This document shows, in pieces, positions 28,844 through 36,241 of a stretch of DNA of 64,000 nucleotides. The position numbers and the translations under genes were made by a program. Source of the DNA: Corynebacterium bouchesdurhonense (GTDB taxonomy: Bacteria > Actinomycetota > Actinomycetes > Mycobacteriales > Mycobacteriaceae). The notes beneath the pieces are model-generated. The model was not told where the DNA came from, searched no databases, and was given only the letters and a program-made list of their open reading frames with translations. The stretch lies in NCBI RefSeq assembly GCF_900078305.2, contig NZ_LT546026.1, positions 124,001 to 188,000 of the forward strand. The letters run 5' to 3'. The stretch's first letter is position 1. Each line of letters begins with the position of its first letter.

Positions 28844-29722
28844 GTGAAGCAGGCACACACCCTTGGCGGGCAGAACTCCCAGAACTACCCCCGCGCGGGC
28901 TTCGGCGACAGGCTGGTCGCTGCGGGCCGCGCCCGCGGCAGGCTGTGCGTGGGCATCGACCCGCACGCGTCCCTGCTTGCGCAGTGGGGGCTGCCGGACA
29001 CCGCGGACGGGCTGCGCACTTTCGCCATGACCTGCGTGGAGGCGTTCGCGGAGGACGCAGCGCTGGTGAAGCCGCAGGTGGCGTTCTTCGAGCGGTTCGG
29101 CTCGCGCGGGTTCGCCGTGCTGGAGGACGTGCTGGCGGCCCTGCGCGAGGCGGGGACGTTAACCGTGGCGGACGCAAAGCGCGGCGACATCGGCTCCACC
29201 ATGGCCGGGTATGCCCAGGCGTGGCTCGAGCCCGGCTCCCCGCTGGAGGCGGACGCCGTGACCGTCACGCCGTACCTCGGCGTCGGCTCCCTGGACCCGG
29301 CCATCGAGCTCGCCTCCGCGCACGGCAAGGGCGTGTTTGTGATGGCCGCGAACTCGAACCCGGAGGCCGAGGAGTTCCAGTCCGCGCCGCTTGGCCGGGA
29401 CGGGGAGCGAAGCGTCGCGCAGTTCATGGTGGACGAGTGCGCCGCCCGCAACGCCGCGTCGGCGGCGCTCGGCGAGGTGGGCAACGTTGGAGTGGTGGTC
29501 GGAGCCACGGTGGCCCACCCGCCGGTGCTCACCGGGCTCAACGCCGCGGTGTTGATGCCGGGCGTCGGTGCGCAGGGCGCGACCTTCGCCGACGCGGACC
29601 GCGTCGCGGCGCTCGAGCCCGCCCTCGTCATTCCCAGCGTCTCCCGCTCCGTACTCAGCGCCGGGCCGGACGCCAGTGACCTGCGGAAACGGCTACGCGA
29701 CCTGCGGGAACAGCGGAATTAG
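28844..29722 (+). CDS. pyrF: Orotidine 5'-phosphate decarboxylase (type 2)
   Basis: Last step of UMP synthesis; 292 aa, the longer type found in actinobacteria. LCVGIDPHASLL at the N-terminus, catalytic VADAKRGDIGSTM (Lys112), TVTPYLGVGSL and a C-terminal LMPGVGAQGATFAD phosphate site. The GTG start is the only one close to the conserved N-terminus and has its own leaderless-type promoter. In C. glutamicum it follows pyrR-B-C-carAB; here those genes are absent and pyrF has a promoter of its own. Confidence 0.95.
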   Translation: MKQAHTLGGQNSQNYPRAGFGDRLVAAGRARGRLCVGIDPHASLLAQWGLPDTADGLRTFAMTCVEAFAEDAALVKPQVAFFERFGSRGFAVLEDVLAALREAGTLTVADAKRGDIGSTMAGYAQAWLEPGSPLEADAVTVTPYLGVGSLDPAIELASAHGKGVFVMAANSNPEAEEFQSAPLGRDGERSVAQFMVDECAARNAASAALGEVGNVGVVVGATVAHPPVLTGLNAAVLMPGVGAQGATFADADRVAALEPALVIPSVSRSVLSAGPDASDLRKRLRDLREQRN

Positions 29723-29828
29723 CCGGGGGTTATTTCAAGGCCGCGAAAAACCCTGGTACTTTAGGTGCGTCGTCCCGTTGACGTGGCCAAATAGCGGCCG
29801 CCCGGGCGTGGCAGCGCCGACGCGGTGC

Positions 29829-29834
29829 TACACT
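29829..29834 (+). promoter_or_regulatory. Probable -10 of mihF (TACACT)
   Basis: TACACT lies 129 nt before the mihF GTG. The resulting leader of about 120 nt, with no obvious terminator or uORF, is the longest in this window. The 240-bp gap also holds a weak inverted repeat (CCGGGGGTT / AAACCCTGG) directly after pyrF. Confidence 0.4.
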
Positions 29835-29963
29835 TGGCCGAAACTAGCGAGTTGCAGCGGTGGAATTATGCCCGCAGGCGTTTTCTGAGCGCCGCGGCAT
29901 CAAGCTGGGGACGGTCGAAGAGACTGAACAGAACAACGTAGATCGAAACATTTGGAGGACACC

Positions 29964-30287
29964 GTGGCACTTCCACAGTTGACCGATGAGCAGCGCAAGG
30001 CAGCACTGGAGAAGGCGGCCGAGGCGCGCAAGCAGCGCGCCGAGCTGAAGGCGTCGCTCAAGCGCGGCGAGACGACCCTGAAGGACGTCCTTGACAAGGC
30101 TGACACCGACGAGATTGTGGGCAAGACCAAGGTTTCCGCGCTCCTCGAGGCCATGCCGAAGGTCGGCAAGGTGAAGGCCCGCGAGATCATGGACGAGCTC
30201 GAGATTGCTCAGACCCGCCGCCTGCGCGGCCTGGGCGAGCGTCAGCGTCGCGCTCTGCTGGAGCGCTTCGGCTTTTCCGAGGATTAA
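29964..30287 (+). CDS. mihF: Integration host factor, mycobacterial type (mIHF)
   Basis: Nucleoid-associated DNA-binding protein of actinobacteria; 107 aa. N-terminal helix ([24 protein letters not shown]), then an S13-like helix-two-turn-helix ([22 protein letters not shown]) and a basic C-terminal [21 protein letters not shown] start with GGAGG 5 nt upstream. It begins the ihf-gmk-rpoZ cluster, with gmk 5 bp after the stop. Confidence 0.95.
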   Translation: MALPQLTDEQRKAALEKAAEARKQRAELKASLKRGETTLKDVLDKADTDEIVGKTKVSALLEAMPKVGKVKAREIMDELEIAQTRRLRGLGERQRRALLERFGFSED

Positions 30288-30291
30288 TCCC

Positions 30292-30879
30292 GTGGCAGAG
30301 GGCGCGACGCGCGGGCGGTTGGTGGTTCTCGCCGGCCCGTCTGCGGTGGGGAAGTCGACCGTGGTGCGCAAACTTGTCACCGGCGTCCCCGACCTGTACT
30401 TCTCGGTGTCCATGACCACTCGGGCCCCGCGGCCCGGTGAAGTGGAGGGGAAGGATTACTTCTTCGTTTCCCCGGAGGCGTTCCAGGAGCGCATCGACGC
30501 GGGGGAAATGCTGGAGTGGGCCGACATCCACGGAGGTCTGCAGCGCTCCGGCACGCCGGCGGGACCGGTGCGCGAGGCGCTGGATGCCGGCCGTCCCGTG
30601 CTGGCGGAGGTCGACCTCGCCGGCGCCCGCGCCATCAAGCGCCTGATGCCGGAGGCAGCCACCGTCTTCCTCGCTCCGCCGTCCTGGGAGGTGCTCGTGG
30701 AGCGCCTTACGGGGCGCGGCACGGAGACCCAGGACGTGATCGAGCGCCGTCTCCTCACCGCGCGCGAGGAGCTCGACGCCCAGAGCGAGTTCGACACCGT
30801 GGTGGTCAACGAGGACGTTGATCAGGCGGTATCCGCCATCGCGGCGATCCTCACCGGTACATCCAACACCAATTTCTAA
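30292..30879 (+). CDS. gmk: Guanylate kinase
   Basis: ATP-dependent conversion of GMP to GDP; 195 aa. P-loop GPSAVGKST (near residue 14), GMP-binding [21 protein letters not shown], and the lid/ERL region ([17 protein letters not shown]). The GMP loop reads [10 protein letters not shown] rather than the enteric HGNYYGTS, as in many actinobacteria. GTG start, with GAGGA overlapping the mihF stop 7 nt upstream. Confidence 0.94.
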   Translation: MAEGATRGRLVVLAGPSAVGKSTVVRKLVTGVPDLYFSVSMTTRAPRPGEVEGKDYFFVSPEAFQERIDAGEMLEWADIHGGLQRSGTPAGPVREALDAGRPVLAEVDLAGARAIKRLMPEAATVFLAPPSWEVLVERLTGRGTETQDVIERRLLTAREELDAQSEFDTVVVNEDVDQAVSAIAAILTGTSNTNF

Positions 30880-30893
30880 ATGAGTAGGTTGAA

Positions 30894-31211
30894 GTGAGCA
30901 ACGTAACCGAAGATATGTCGCAGACCAGCGCAGATGCCCCCGCCTCCGAGCAGGAGCGGGTGTACGACGCACCCGAGGGCATCACCGCGCCCCCGATCGA
31001 CGAGCTGCTGACCAAGGTTTCGTCCAAGTACGCCCTGGTCATCTTCGCGGCCAAGCGCGCTCGCCAGATCAACAGCTTCTATCAGAACTCCGACGAGGGT
31101 GTCTTCGAGTTCATCGGCCCGCTGGTGAACCCGGAGCCGGGCGAGAAGCCCCTCTCCATCGCCCTGCGCGAGATCCAGGCCGGCCTCCTCGAGCACGAGG
31201 AAGGCCAGTAA
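30894..31211 (+). CDS. rpoZ: RNA polymerase omega subunit
   Basis: Small subunit aiding RNA polymerase assembly; 105 aa. The first ~35 residues are a disordered acidic tail; the conserved part begins [34 protein letters not shown], with a C-terminal [23 protein letters not shown] start is 14 bp after the gmk stop, with GTAGG as weak ribosome-binding site. Confidence 0.95.
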   Translation: MSNVTEDMSQTSADAPASEQERVYDAPEGITAPPIDELLTKVSSKYALVIFAAKRARQINSFYQNSDEGVFEFIGPLVNPEPGEKPLSIALREIQAGLLEHEEGQ

Positions 31212-31220
31212 GGAGCTTCT

Positions 31221-31231
31221 GCTTGTCGACG
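31221..31231 (+). repeat. GCTTGTCGACG dispersed motif, intergenic copy
   Basis: Exact 11-mer in the rpoZ–coaBC gap. It also overlaps a possible TTG start (31223) of an N-terminally longer CoaBC, with AAGGAG 7 nt upstream of that TTG. Confidence 0.75.
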
Positions 31232-31298
31232 GCACCTCAAGCCCCGCCCTCCCAGCGGGCCTGCGGTGCCGTTTCCTGTTGGGCGCGCAGGCGGCGCG

Positions 31299-31304
31299 TA
31301 GACT
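31299..31304 (+). promoter_or_regulatory. -10 of coaBC (leaderless type)
   Basis: TAGACT ends 8 nt before the coaBC ATG, as for priA, def, rpe and ribBA. Confidence 0.5.
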
Positions 31305-31312
31305 CTGCCACC

Positions 31313-32542
31313 ATGACTGCTTTGAACGTCGTGGTGGGCGTCGCCGGCGGCATCGCCGCGTACAAGGCGTGCCACCTGGTGCGCAACTTCACCGAATCGG
31401 GCGCCAACGTGCGGGTGGTTCCCACGCCGAACGCGCTGGAGTTCGTCGGCGCCGCCACGTTCGAGGCCCTGTCCGGCAACCCGGTGGACACCGGCGTGTT
31501 CACCCGCGTGGACGAGGTGCAGCACGTGCGCGTGGGCCAGGAGGCGGACCTGGTGGTCATCGCGCCGGCCACCGCGGACCTTCTGGCCCGGCTCGCCGTG
31601 GGCCGGGCCGACGACCTGCTCACCGCCACCGTGCTGGTGGCCACCTGCCCGGTGGTTGTCGCGCCGGCCATGCACACCGAAATGTGGCGCAACCCCGCCA
31701 CCCAGGCCAACGTTGCCGCGCTGCGCTCGCGCGGCATCACGGTGCTTGAACCGGCGAGCGGCCGACTCACCGGCGCGGACAGCGGCCCCGGCCGGCTGCT
31801 CGAGCCGGACCAGATCGCGGATCTCGCCCGCACGGTGCTCGAGACCGGCCCGATTCGGCGCAGCCTCGAGGGCCGCAGGGTGCTGATCAGCGCGGGTGGG
31901 ACGCAGGAGAACATCGATCCGGTGCGCTATATCGGCAACCGCTCGTCGGGACGCCAAGGCTTCGCCCTCGGCGAGATCGCGGCGCAGCGCGGCGCGGACG
32001 TGAGCATCGTCGCGGGGGACACGGATGCGCTGCCCACCCCGGCGGGTGCGGAGATCGTGCGGGTGCGCTCGGCCCGCGAGATGCAGCGGGAGATCGACGC
32101 GCGCCTGGGGAGCGCGGACATTGTAGTTATGGCGGCCGCGGTGGCGGACTACCGGCCGGAGAAGGAGGCCACCGCGAAGCTGAAGAAGGGCGAGGCCGAC
32201 GCGAATCTTTCGACGCTGCGGCTGGTGGAGAACCCGGACATTCTCAAAGGTGTCGTCGAAAAGCGCAATGCCCAGCAGACGCGGGCGGTGATCGCCGGCT
32301 TCGCCGCGGAGACGGACAACCCGCTTGAGTACGGGCGCGCGAAGCTCGCGCGCAAGGGCGCGGACCTGCTGATGGTGAACTCCGTGGCCGGTGGCAGGGT
32401 GTTCGGCGAGCGACGCAATAGCGGGTGGATCCTGGGCCGAGACGGGTCCGAGACCGAGGTGGCGGACGGCTCCAAGCTCGCGGTCGCGGCGCAGATCCTC
32501 GACGCGGCTGAGGGTGTGTTGGGCCGCTCGTTGCCAAATTAG
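31313..32542 (+). CDS. coaBC: Bifunctional phosphopantothenoylcysteine decarboxylase/synthase
   Basis: Makes 4'-phosphopantetheine for CoA; 409 aa. N-terminal flavoprotein CoaC domain (VVVGVAGGIAAYKA, VIAPATADLLA, PAMHTEMW) and C-terminal CoaB domain (ISAGGTQENIDPVRYIGNRSSGRQG, KLKKG). The CoaC flap reads RLTGADSGPGR, with Gly where E. coli has the active-site Cys; this form is common in actinobacteria. The ATG directly precedes the conserved domain and has a leaderless-type -10; a TTG 90 bp upstream in frame has a real AAGGAG and could give a longer form. The stop lies in the McbR-type operator. Confidence 0.93.
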   Translation: MTALNVVVGVAGGIAAYKACHLVRNFTESGANVRVVPTPNALEFVGAATFEALSGNPVDTGVFTRVDEVQHVRVGQEADLVVIAPATADLLARLAVGRADDLLTATVLVATCPVVVAPAMHTEMWRNPATQANVAALRSRGITVLEPASGRLTGADSGPGRLLEPDQIADLARTVLETGPIRRSLEGRRVLISAGGTQENIDPVRYIGNRSSGRQGFALGEIAAQRGADVSIVAGDTDALPTPAGAEIVRVRSAREMQREIDARLGSADIVVMAAAVADYRPEKEATAKLKKGEADANLSTLRLVENPDILKGVVEKRNAQQTRAVIAGFAAETDNPLEYGRAKLARKGADLLMVNSVAGGRVFGERRNSGWILGRDGSETEVADGSKLAVAAQILDAAEGVLGRSLPN

Positions 32543-32559
32543 ACAGCTTGGTCTACGGT
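32531..32559 (+). promoter_or_regulatory. metK promoter (TTGCCA – 17 bp – TACGGT)
   Basis: -35 TTGCCA and -10 TACGGT are separated by exactly 17 bp. The predicted start near 32566 gives a leader of about 72 nt with a CCGAGGCCTCGG palindrome. The McbR-type operator fills the spacer. Confidence 0.6.
32540..32555. promoter_or_regulatory. McbR-type operator of metK
   Basis: TAGACAGCTTGGTCTA matches the known C. glutamicum McbR operator TAGAC-N6-GTCTA exactly. McbR is the TetR-type repressor of methionine/cysteine genes, responsive to S-adenosylhomocysteine, and metK belongs to its regulon. The site sits between -35 and -10, so binding should block polymerase. The operator includes the coaBC stop codon. 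Confidence 0.8.
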
Positions 32560-32638
32560 AGTTGACGATCACGCGCCCGAGGCCTCGGTGACGCCACTTC
32601 AAGTAAATACGACACCACGTTGAAAGTGTGAGACTGCA

Positions 32639-33880
32639 TTGTCTGCTATCCAGCCGTCTGAGGCATCGACCGGTTCCTTCCACCGCCTTTTCACCAGCGA
32701 ATCCGTGACCGAGGGTCACCCCGACAAGATCTGCGACTCGATTTCGGACGCGATCCTCGACGACATGCTGCGCCAGGACCCGAAGTCCCGCGTGGCGGTG
32801 GAGACGCTGGTGACCACCGGCCAGGTGCACGTTGTTGGTGAGGTGCGCACCGAGGCGTACTCCAACATTGCCAAGATCGTGCGCGACCGCCTCGTGGAGA
32901 TTGGGTTCACCTCCTCTCAGGTCGGGTTCGACGGCGAGACCTGCGGCGTGAACGTGGCCATCGGCGAGCAGTCCGAGGAGATCGCGGCCGGCGTGACCAC
33001 CTCGCAGGAGGCGCGCGAGCACGACTCGGTGGAGGAGCTCGACCAGTCCGGCGCCGGCGACCAGGGCCTGATGTTCGGCTACGCCAGCAACGAGACGCCC
33101 GAGTACATGCCGCTGCCCATCGCCACCGCCCACCGCCTCTCGCGCCGCCTGTCCCAGGTGCGCCACGAGCGCATCGTGGAGGGCCTGCGCCCGGACGGCA
33201 AGACCCAGGTCACCTTCGCCTACGACGGCGAGACCCCGGTGCACCTGGACACCGTGGTGATCTCCACACAGCACGACGAGCATTTCACCGGAGAGCCGCT
33301 CGAGGCGGCCATGCGCGAGCACGTGCTGGAGTGGGTGATCGAGGACGCGGGCCTGGAGGCGCTCTACAACGAATCCACCAAGCTGCTGGTCAACCCGTCC
33401 GGCTCCTTCACCGTGGGCGGCCCGATGGGCGACGCCGGGCTCACCGGCCGCAAGATCATCGTGGACACCTACGGTGGCATGGCCCGCCACGGCGGCGGCG
33501 CGTTCTCCGGCAAGGACCCGTCGAAGGTGGACCGTTCCGCGGCCTACGCCATGCGCTGGGTGGCCAAGAACATCGTCGCCGCGGGCCTGGCGGACCGCGT
33601 TGAGGTGCAGGTGGCGTACGCCATCGGCCGCGCCAACCCGGTGGGCCTGTACGTGGAGACCTTCGGCACCGCGGCCGAGGGCCAGACCAACGAGTCCATC
33701 CAGCAGGCCGTGCAGAAGGTCTTCGACCTTCGCCCGGACGCGATCATCCGCGAGCTGGACCTGCTGCGCCCGATCTACGCGCAGACCGCCACCTACGGCC
33801 ACTTCGGCCGCACCGACCTCGACCTGCCCTGGGAGCAGCTGAACAAGGTCGAAGACCTGCGCGCCGCCGCTGGCGTCTAG
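32639..33880 (+). CDS. metK: S-adenosylmethionine synthetase
   Basis: Makes SAM from ATP and methionine; 413 aa. [64 protein letters not shown] in part and the C-terminal TYGHFGR are intact. TTG is the only start in the proper place, with a poor ribosome-binding site (GAAAG), so translation may be kept low. Controlled by the McbR-type operator upstream. The 3' end overlaps by 4 bp the end of the convergent membrane-protein gene. Confidence 0.96.
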   Translation: MSAIQPSEASTGSFHRLFTSESVTEGHPDKICDSISDAILDDMLRQDPKSRVAVETLVTTGQVHVVGEVRTEAYSNIAKIVRDRLVEIGFTSSQVGFDGETCGVNVAIGEQSEEIAAGVTTSQEAREHDSVEELDQSGAGDQGLMFGYASNETPEYMPLPIATAHRLSRRLSQVRHERIVEGLRPDGKTQVTFAYDGETPVHLDTVVISTQHDEHFTGEPLEAAMREHVLEWVIEDAGLEALYNESTKLLVNPSGSFTVGGPMGDAGLTGRKIIVDTYGGMARHGGGAFSGKDPSKVDRSAAYAMRWVAKNIVAAGLADRVEVQVAYAIGRANPVGLYVETFGTAAEGQTNESIQQAVQKVFDLRPDAIIRELDLLRPIYAQTATYGHFGRTDLDLPWEQLNKVEDLRAAAGV

Positions 33881-34752
33881 GCGCCCCGATCGTTAGGGTC
33901 CGGACCCTGGCCGCCCTGCTGCCACTGAGACTTCGCAGCCTCGGATTTGCGGTGGTTGCGCAGCGCGATGACGCCCGCCGCGATGCCCACCACCACGGGG
34001 ACCCAGATCTTTGAGTATTCCGCTAGCAGCGCCACCCACTCGGGGATCTCGGGCAGGGCAATTGTAGGCAGCGGCAGGTCCGCGTGCGGCAGCTGGGGCA
34101 CGGGCAGGTCCACGCGCGGCGGGCGCCACTCGGGCAGCTGCCAGTCCGGGAGGAAACCTGCCAGCCAGCCGAGCAGGCGCCCAACCAGCGGCCCGAGCAC
34201 GAGGATGGCCAGCGCCCAGCCGCCCTTGCCCACCCCCTCCGCGATGGGGATGAGGGTTCGCCTGAGGTCGCTGGATTCCATCACGTCGCGCCGCTTCGCG
34301 CCGCGGGAGCCGGCCGGCGGGTCGAACTCCACCACGCTGGGGCCCTCCCGCAGCTCCAGGTGGACGAGCTCCCGGAACGGGCTGACGGTGAGTTTCAGGT
34401 GGGGCTTCGCCCGGTCCACCCCGATGCTCACCATGGGCTTCAGCTCCGGCTTCGGGCCCGGGCCGAACAACGGGATGCGCCCGCTTTCCAGGTCCATGTA
34501 CCGGTTCTGCACCTCGCCGCCCACGCGCACTTCGGCGCGCACCGGCGGGTTCGACCAGCGGCTCTTCGCGCGCGCGACAAGCGGGGCGTCAGCGGCCGGG
34601 TGCGCACCCGCGCCGGGGCGCTCGGCAAACCGCTCCGGCACCGTGCCCGGCCAGGCAGGGCCTTCGCCGTCCTCGGCGAGAAACTCGCGGTCGAAGCCGG
34701 TGCGGACCTCGATCAGGCCGTAGCTGGGGTGCGTGAGGTTCCACGTTTCCAC
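33877..34752 (-). CDS. Conserved hypothetical membrane protein
   Basis: 291 aa, not recognised beyond being corynebacterium-like. The N-terminal ~170 residues are soluble and Pro/Arg-rich ([27 protein letters not shown]). Two hydrophobic segments (about 178–200 and 245–265) flank a striking Pro-rich region ([20 protein letters not shown]) likely outside the membrane; the C-terminus is charged. GTG start, with GGAGG overlapping the preceding stop. Last gene of a three-gene operon behind a polysaccharide deacetylase, so a cell-envelope role is possible but unproven. Confidence 0.75.
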   Translation of the reverse strand: METWNLTHPSYGLIEVRTGFDREFLAEDGEGPAWPGTVPERFAERPGAGAHPAADAPLVARAKSRWSNPPVRAEVRVGGEVQNRYMDLESGRIPLFGPGPKPELKPMVSIGVDRAKPHLKLTVSPFRELVHLELREGPSVVEFDPPAGSRGAKRRDVMESSDLRRTLIPIAEGVGKGGWALAILVLGPLVGRLLGWLAGFLPDWQLPEWRPPRVDLPVPQLPHADLPLPTIALPEIPEWVALLAEYSKIWVPVVVGIAAGVIALRNHRKSEAAKSQWQQGGQGPDPNDRGA

Positions 34753-34755
34753 GGG

Positions 34756-35178
34756 CTACACCTCCGGGAAGCCGCGCGAGCCGCGGCCGGAGATCGCGCT
34801 CCCCGCCCAGGCGGCCACGGCTGCCACGAGAATGCAGCCGAGGGTGTAGATGGTCGCGTCGTCATTGAAGTACAGCAGCTTGGCAATGAAGAAGCCGAGA
34901 CCGGCCAGCAGCGGCAGGGACCAGGTGAAGCGGAAGGTGAGGCCGTCGACAAGCCCGAACAGCGCGCCCGCGCCGAAGACGAGGGCGATCGAGGCGGGCA
35001 CCGCGTGCGCGCCGGCGAGCGGGATGACCGCAGCCGGCGCGAGGATGTAGACGGCGAGCATCACGTAGGGCGTCGCCCGCCGCCAGCCGCCGCGCACTTC
35101 CCGCGCCCTGCCTTCGCCCGGGTCGGTGGCTGGTTCCGGGGCTGGTTCCGGGGATCGGTCTAGGTCCGTGTCGCTCAT
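34756..35178 (-). CDS. Hypothetical small membrane protein
   Basis: 140 aa. A hydrophilic acidic N-terminus (~35 aa) is followed by about four membrane segments (YVMLAVYILAPAAVIPLAG, ASIALVFGAGALFGLVDGL, SLPLLAGLGFFIAKLLYF, TLGCILVAAVAAWAG). No family recognised. ATGA overlap with the upstream deacetylase stop; the next gene begins 3 nt after its stop. Contains a coding copy of GCTTGTCGACG. Confidence 0.75.
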   Translation of the reverse strand: MSDTDLDRSPEPAPEPATDPGEGRAREVRGGWRRATPYVMLAVYILAPAAVIPLAGAHAVPASIALVFGAGALFGLVDGLTFRFTWSLPLLAGLGFFIAKLLYFNDDATIYTLGCILVAAVAAWAGSAISGRGSRGFPEV

Positions 35179-36095
35179 GGGCGCCGAGTGTAAACGTGCC
35201 CGGCGGCGGGCTGCTTGATCAGCTCGTCGAGGCTGGCTGGGCGCAGGCCCTTCGCGCGGAGGCCGTCGATGATGCAGGGCACGGCGTCGACGGTGGCGGG
35301 GTGGATGTCGTGCATCAACACCACGGACCCGGCTCGCGCCTGGTCGACGGCTACCCGGCAGGTACGCTGCGCGTCGCGGTAGCGCCAGTCCTCGGTGTCC
35401 ACGTCCCAGATCGCCACGGACATGCCGCGGGCGCCCGCGGCGGCCGCCACGCGGCCGTCGTACTCGCCGTAGGGAGGGCGCATCCAGCGCGGGGCGGTGC
35501 CGGTGGCTTGCGTGATGGCCCCGGATGCGTCGTCAAGCTGGGCCCCAATCCCGCCCTCGGTAAGCAGCGGCAGGCGCGGGTGGTTAAAGGTGTGGTTGCC
35601 AATGGTGTGGCCCGCGGCCTGCATGCGGCGCAGCGTGGCGGGGTTGGCGTTGACGTTGGTGCCCACCACGAAGAACGTGGCGCGGGCGTGCATGCGGTCG
35701 AGGATGTCCAAGAGGCGGGAGGTGTCGCCCACCGGGCCGTCGTCGAAGGTGAGAGCCACGCAGTTCGCGCACGTGTCCGGCGCGGGGGTGGGCTCGAAGG
35801 CCCGCTGCTGCTGGGGCGCGGCGGGCGGCAGCGGCGCCGTGGTCGGCTCGGCGGGGCGGATCTCGCGGGGCACGGCGTCGCGCACCGGCTGCGGCAGCGC
35901 GGTGTAGCCGCGACGCCACGCATCGTTCGCCGCGTCGGAGCTCATCTGGGTGTACTGCTGCACCTGCTTGGAGCTGGCGCCCACGCCGGGGATCTCGGGC
36001 AGCGCAGGCACCGCGGCACCGGCGGGCGCGGCGGTGCCTGCGGCGAGGACGAGAGAGCACAGCAGCGCTGCGGTAGCGGCGGCGACACGGTTCAT
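35175..36095 (-). CDS. Secreted polysaccharide deacetylase (NodB homology)
   Basis: Carbohydrate esterase family 4-type protein, 306 aa, with a Sec signal peptide (about residues 1–27, ending APAGA-AV). A Pro-rich linker leads to a NodB domain: TFDDGP (D118, D119), HTFNHP with metal His168/His172, RPPYGEYD, and DVDTEDWRY and LMHDIH of the later motifs. Likely deacetylates a cell-wall glycan; the substrate is unknown. ATG with GAGGAG is chosen over an 84-bp longer frame, since the signal peptide starts there. Heads a three-gene minus-strand operon. Confidence 0.9.
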   Translation of the reverse strand: MNRVAAATAALLCSLVLAAGTAAPAGAAVPALPEIPGVGASSKQVQQYTQMSSDAANDAWRRGYTALPQPVRDAVPREIRPAEPTTAPLPPAAPQQQRAFEPTPAPDTCANCVALTFDDGPVGDTSRLLDILDRMHARATFFVVGTNVNANPATLRRMQAAGHTIGNHTFNHPRLPLLTEGGIGAQLDDASGAITQATGTAPRWMRPPYGEYDGRVAAAAGARGMSVAIWDVDTEDWRYRDAQRTCRVAVDQARAGSVVLMHDIHPATVDAVPCIIDGLRAKGLRPASLDELIKQPAAGHVYTRRP

Positions 36096-36227
36096 GGGGG
36101 CTCCTCGCAGGGTCGGCGGTGGGCGGCGGTGGGCTGCAATGCCGCGATCGTCCGCAGGCAGTATGCGCTTTTCCGTCAAACTATGCTACCCGTGCGGCTC
36201 CCGCCCGGCCGTGTGGGGCGGCTGGGC
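36096..36227. other. Divergent promoter region, deacetylase operon / priA
   Basis: About 130 bp between the oppositely oriented starts. It holds the deacetylase ribosome-binding site at one end and the priA -10 at the other. No operator was recognised. Confidence 0.5.
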
Positions 36228-36233
36228 TAGAAT
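36228..36233 (+). promoter_or_regulatory. -10 of priA (leaderless type)
   Basis: TAGAAT, close to the corynebacterial consensus TANAAT, ends 8 nt before the ATG. Confidence 0.55.
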
Positions 36234-36241
36234 CCACGGCC

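Noticed and set aside
32543..32638. SAM riboswitch upstream of metK
   Set aside because: The 96-bp leader has no SAM-I or SAM-II core; an McbR-type operator explains the expected control.
31082..33802. Long antisense ORF (906 codons) opposite rpoZ–metK
   Set aside because: A high-GC shadow of well-conserved genes on the plus strand, with no recognisable domain. The same holds for long antisense frames opposite aspS, alaS and tkt.
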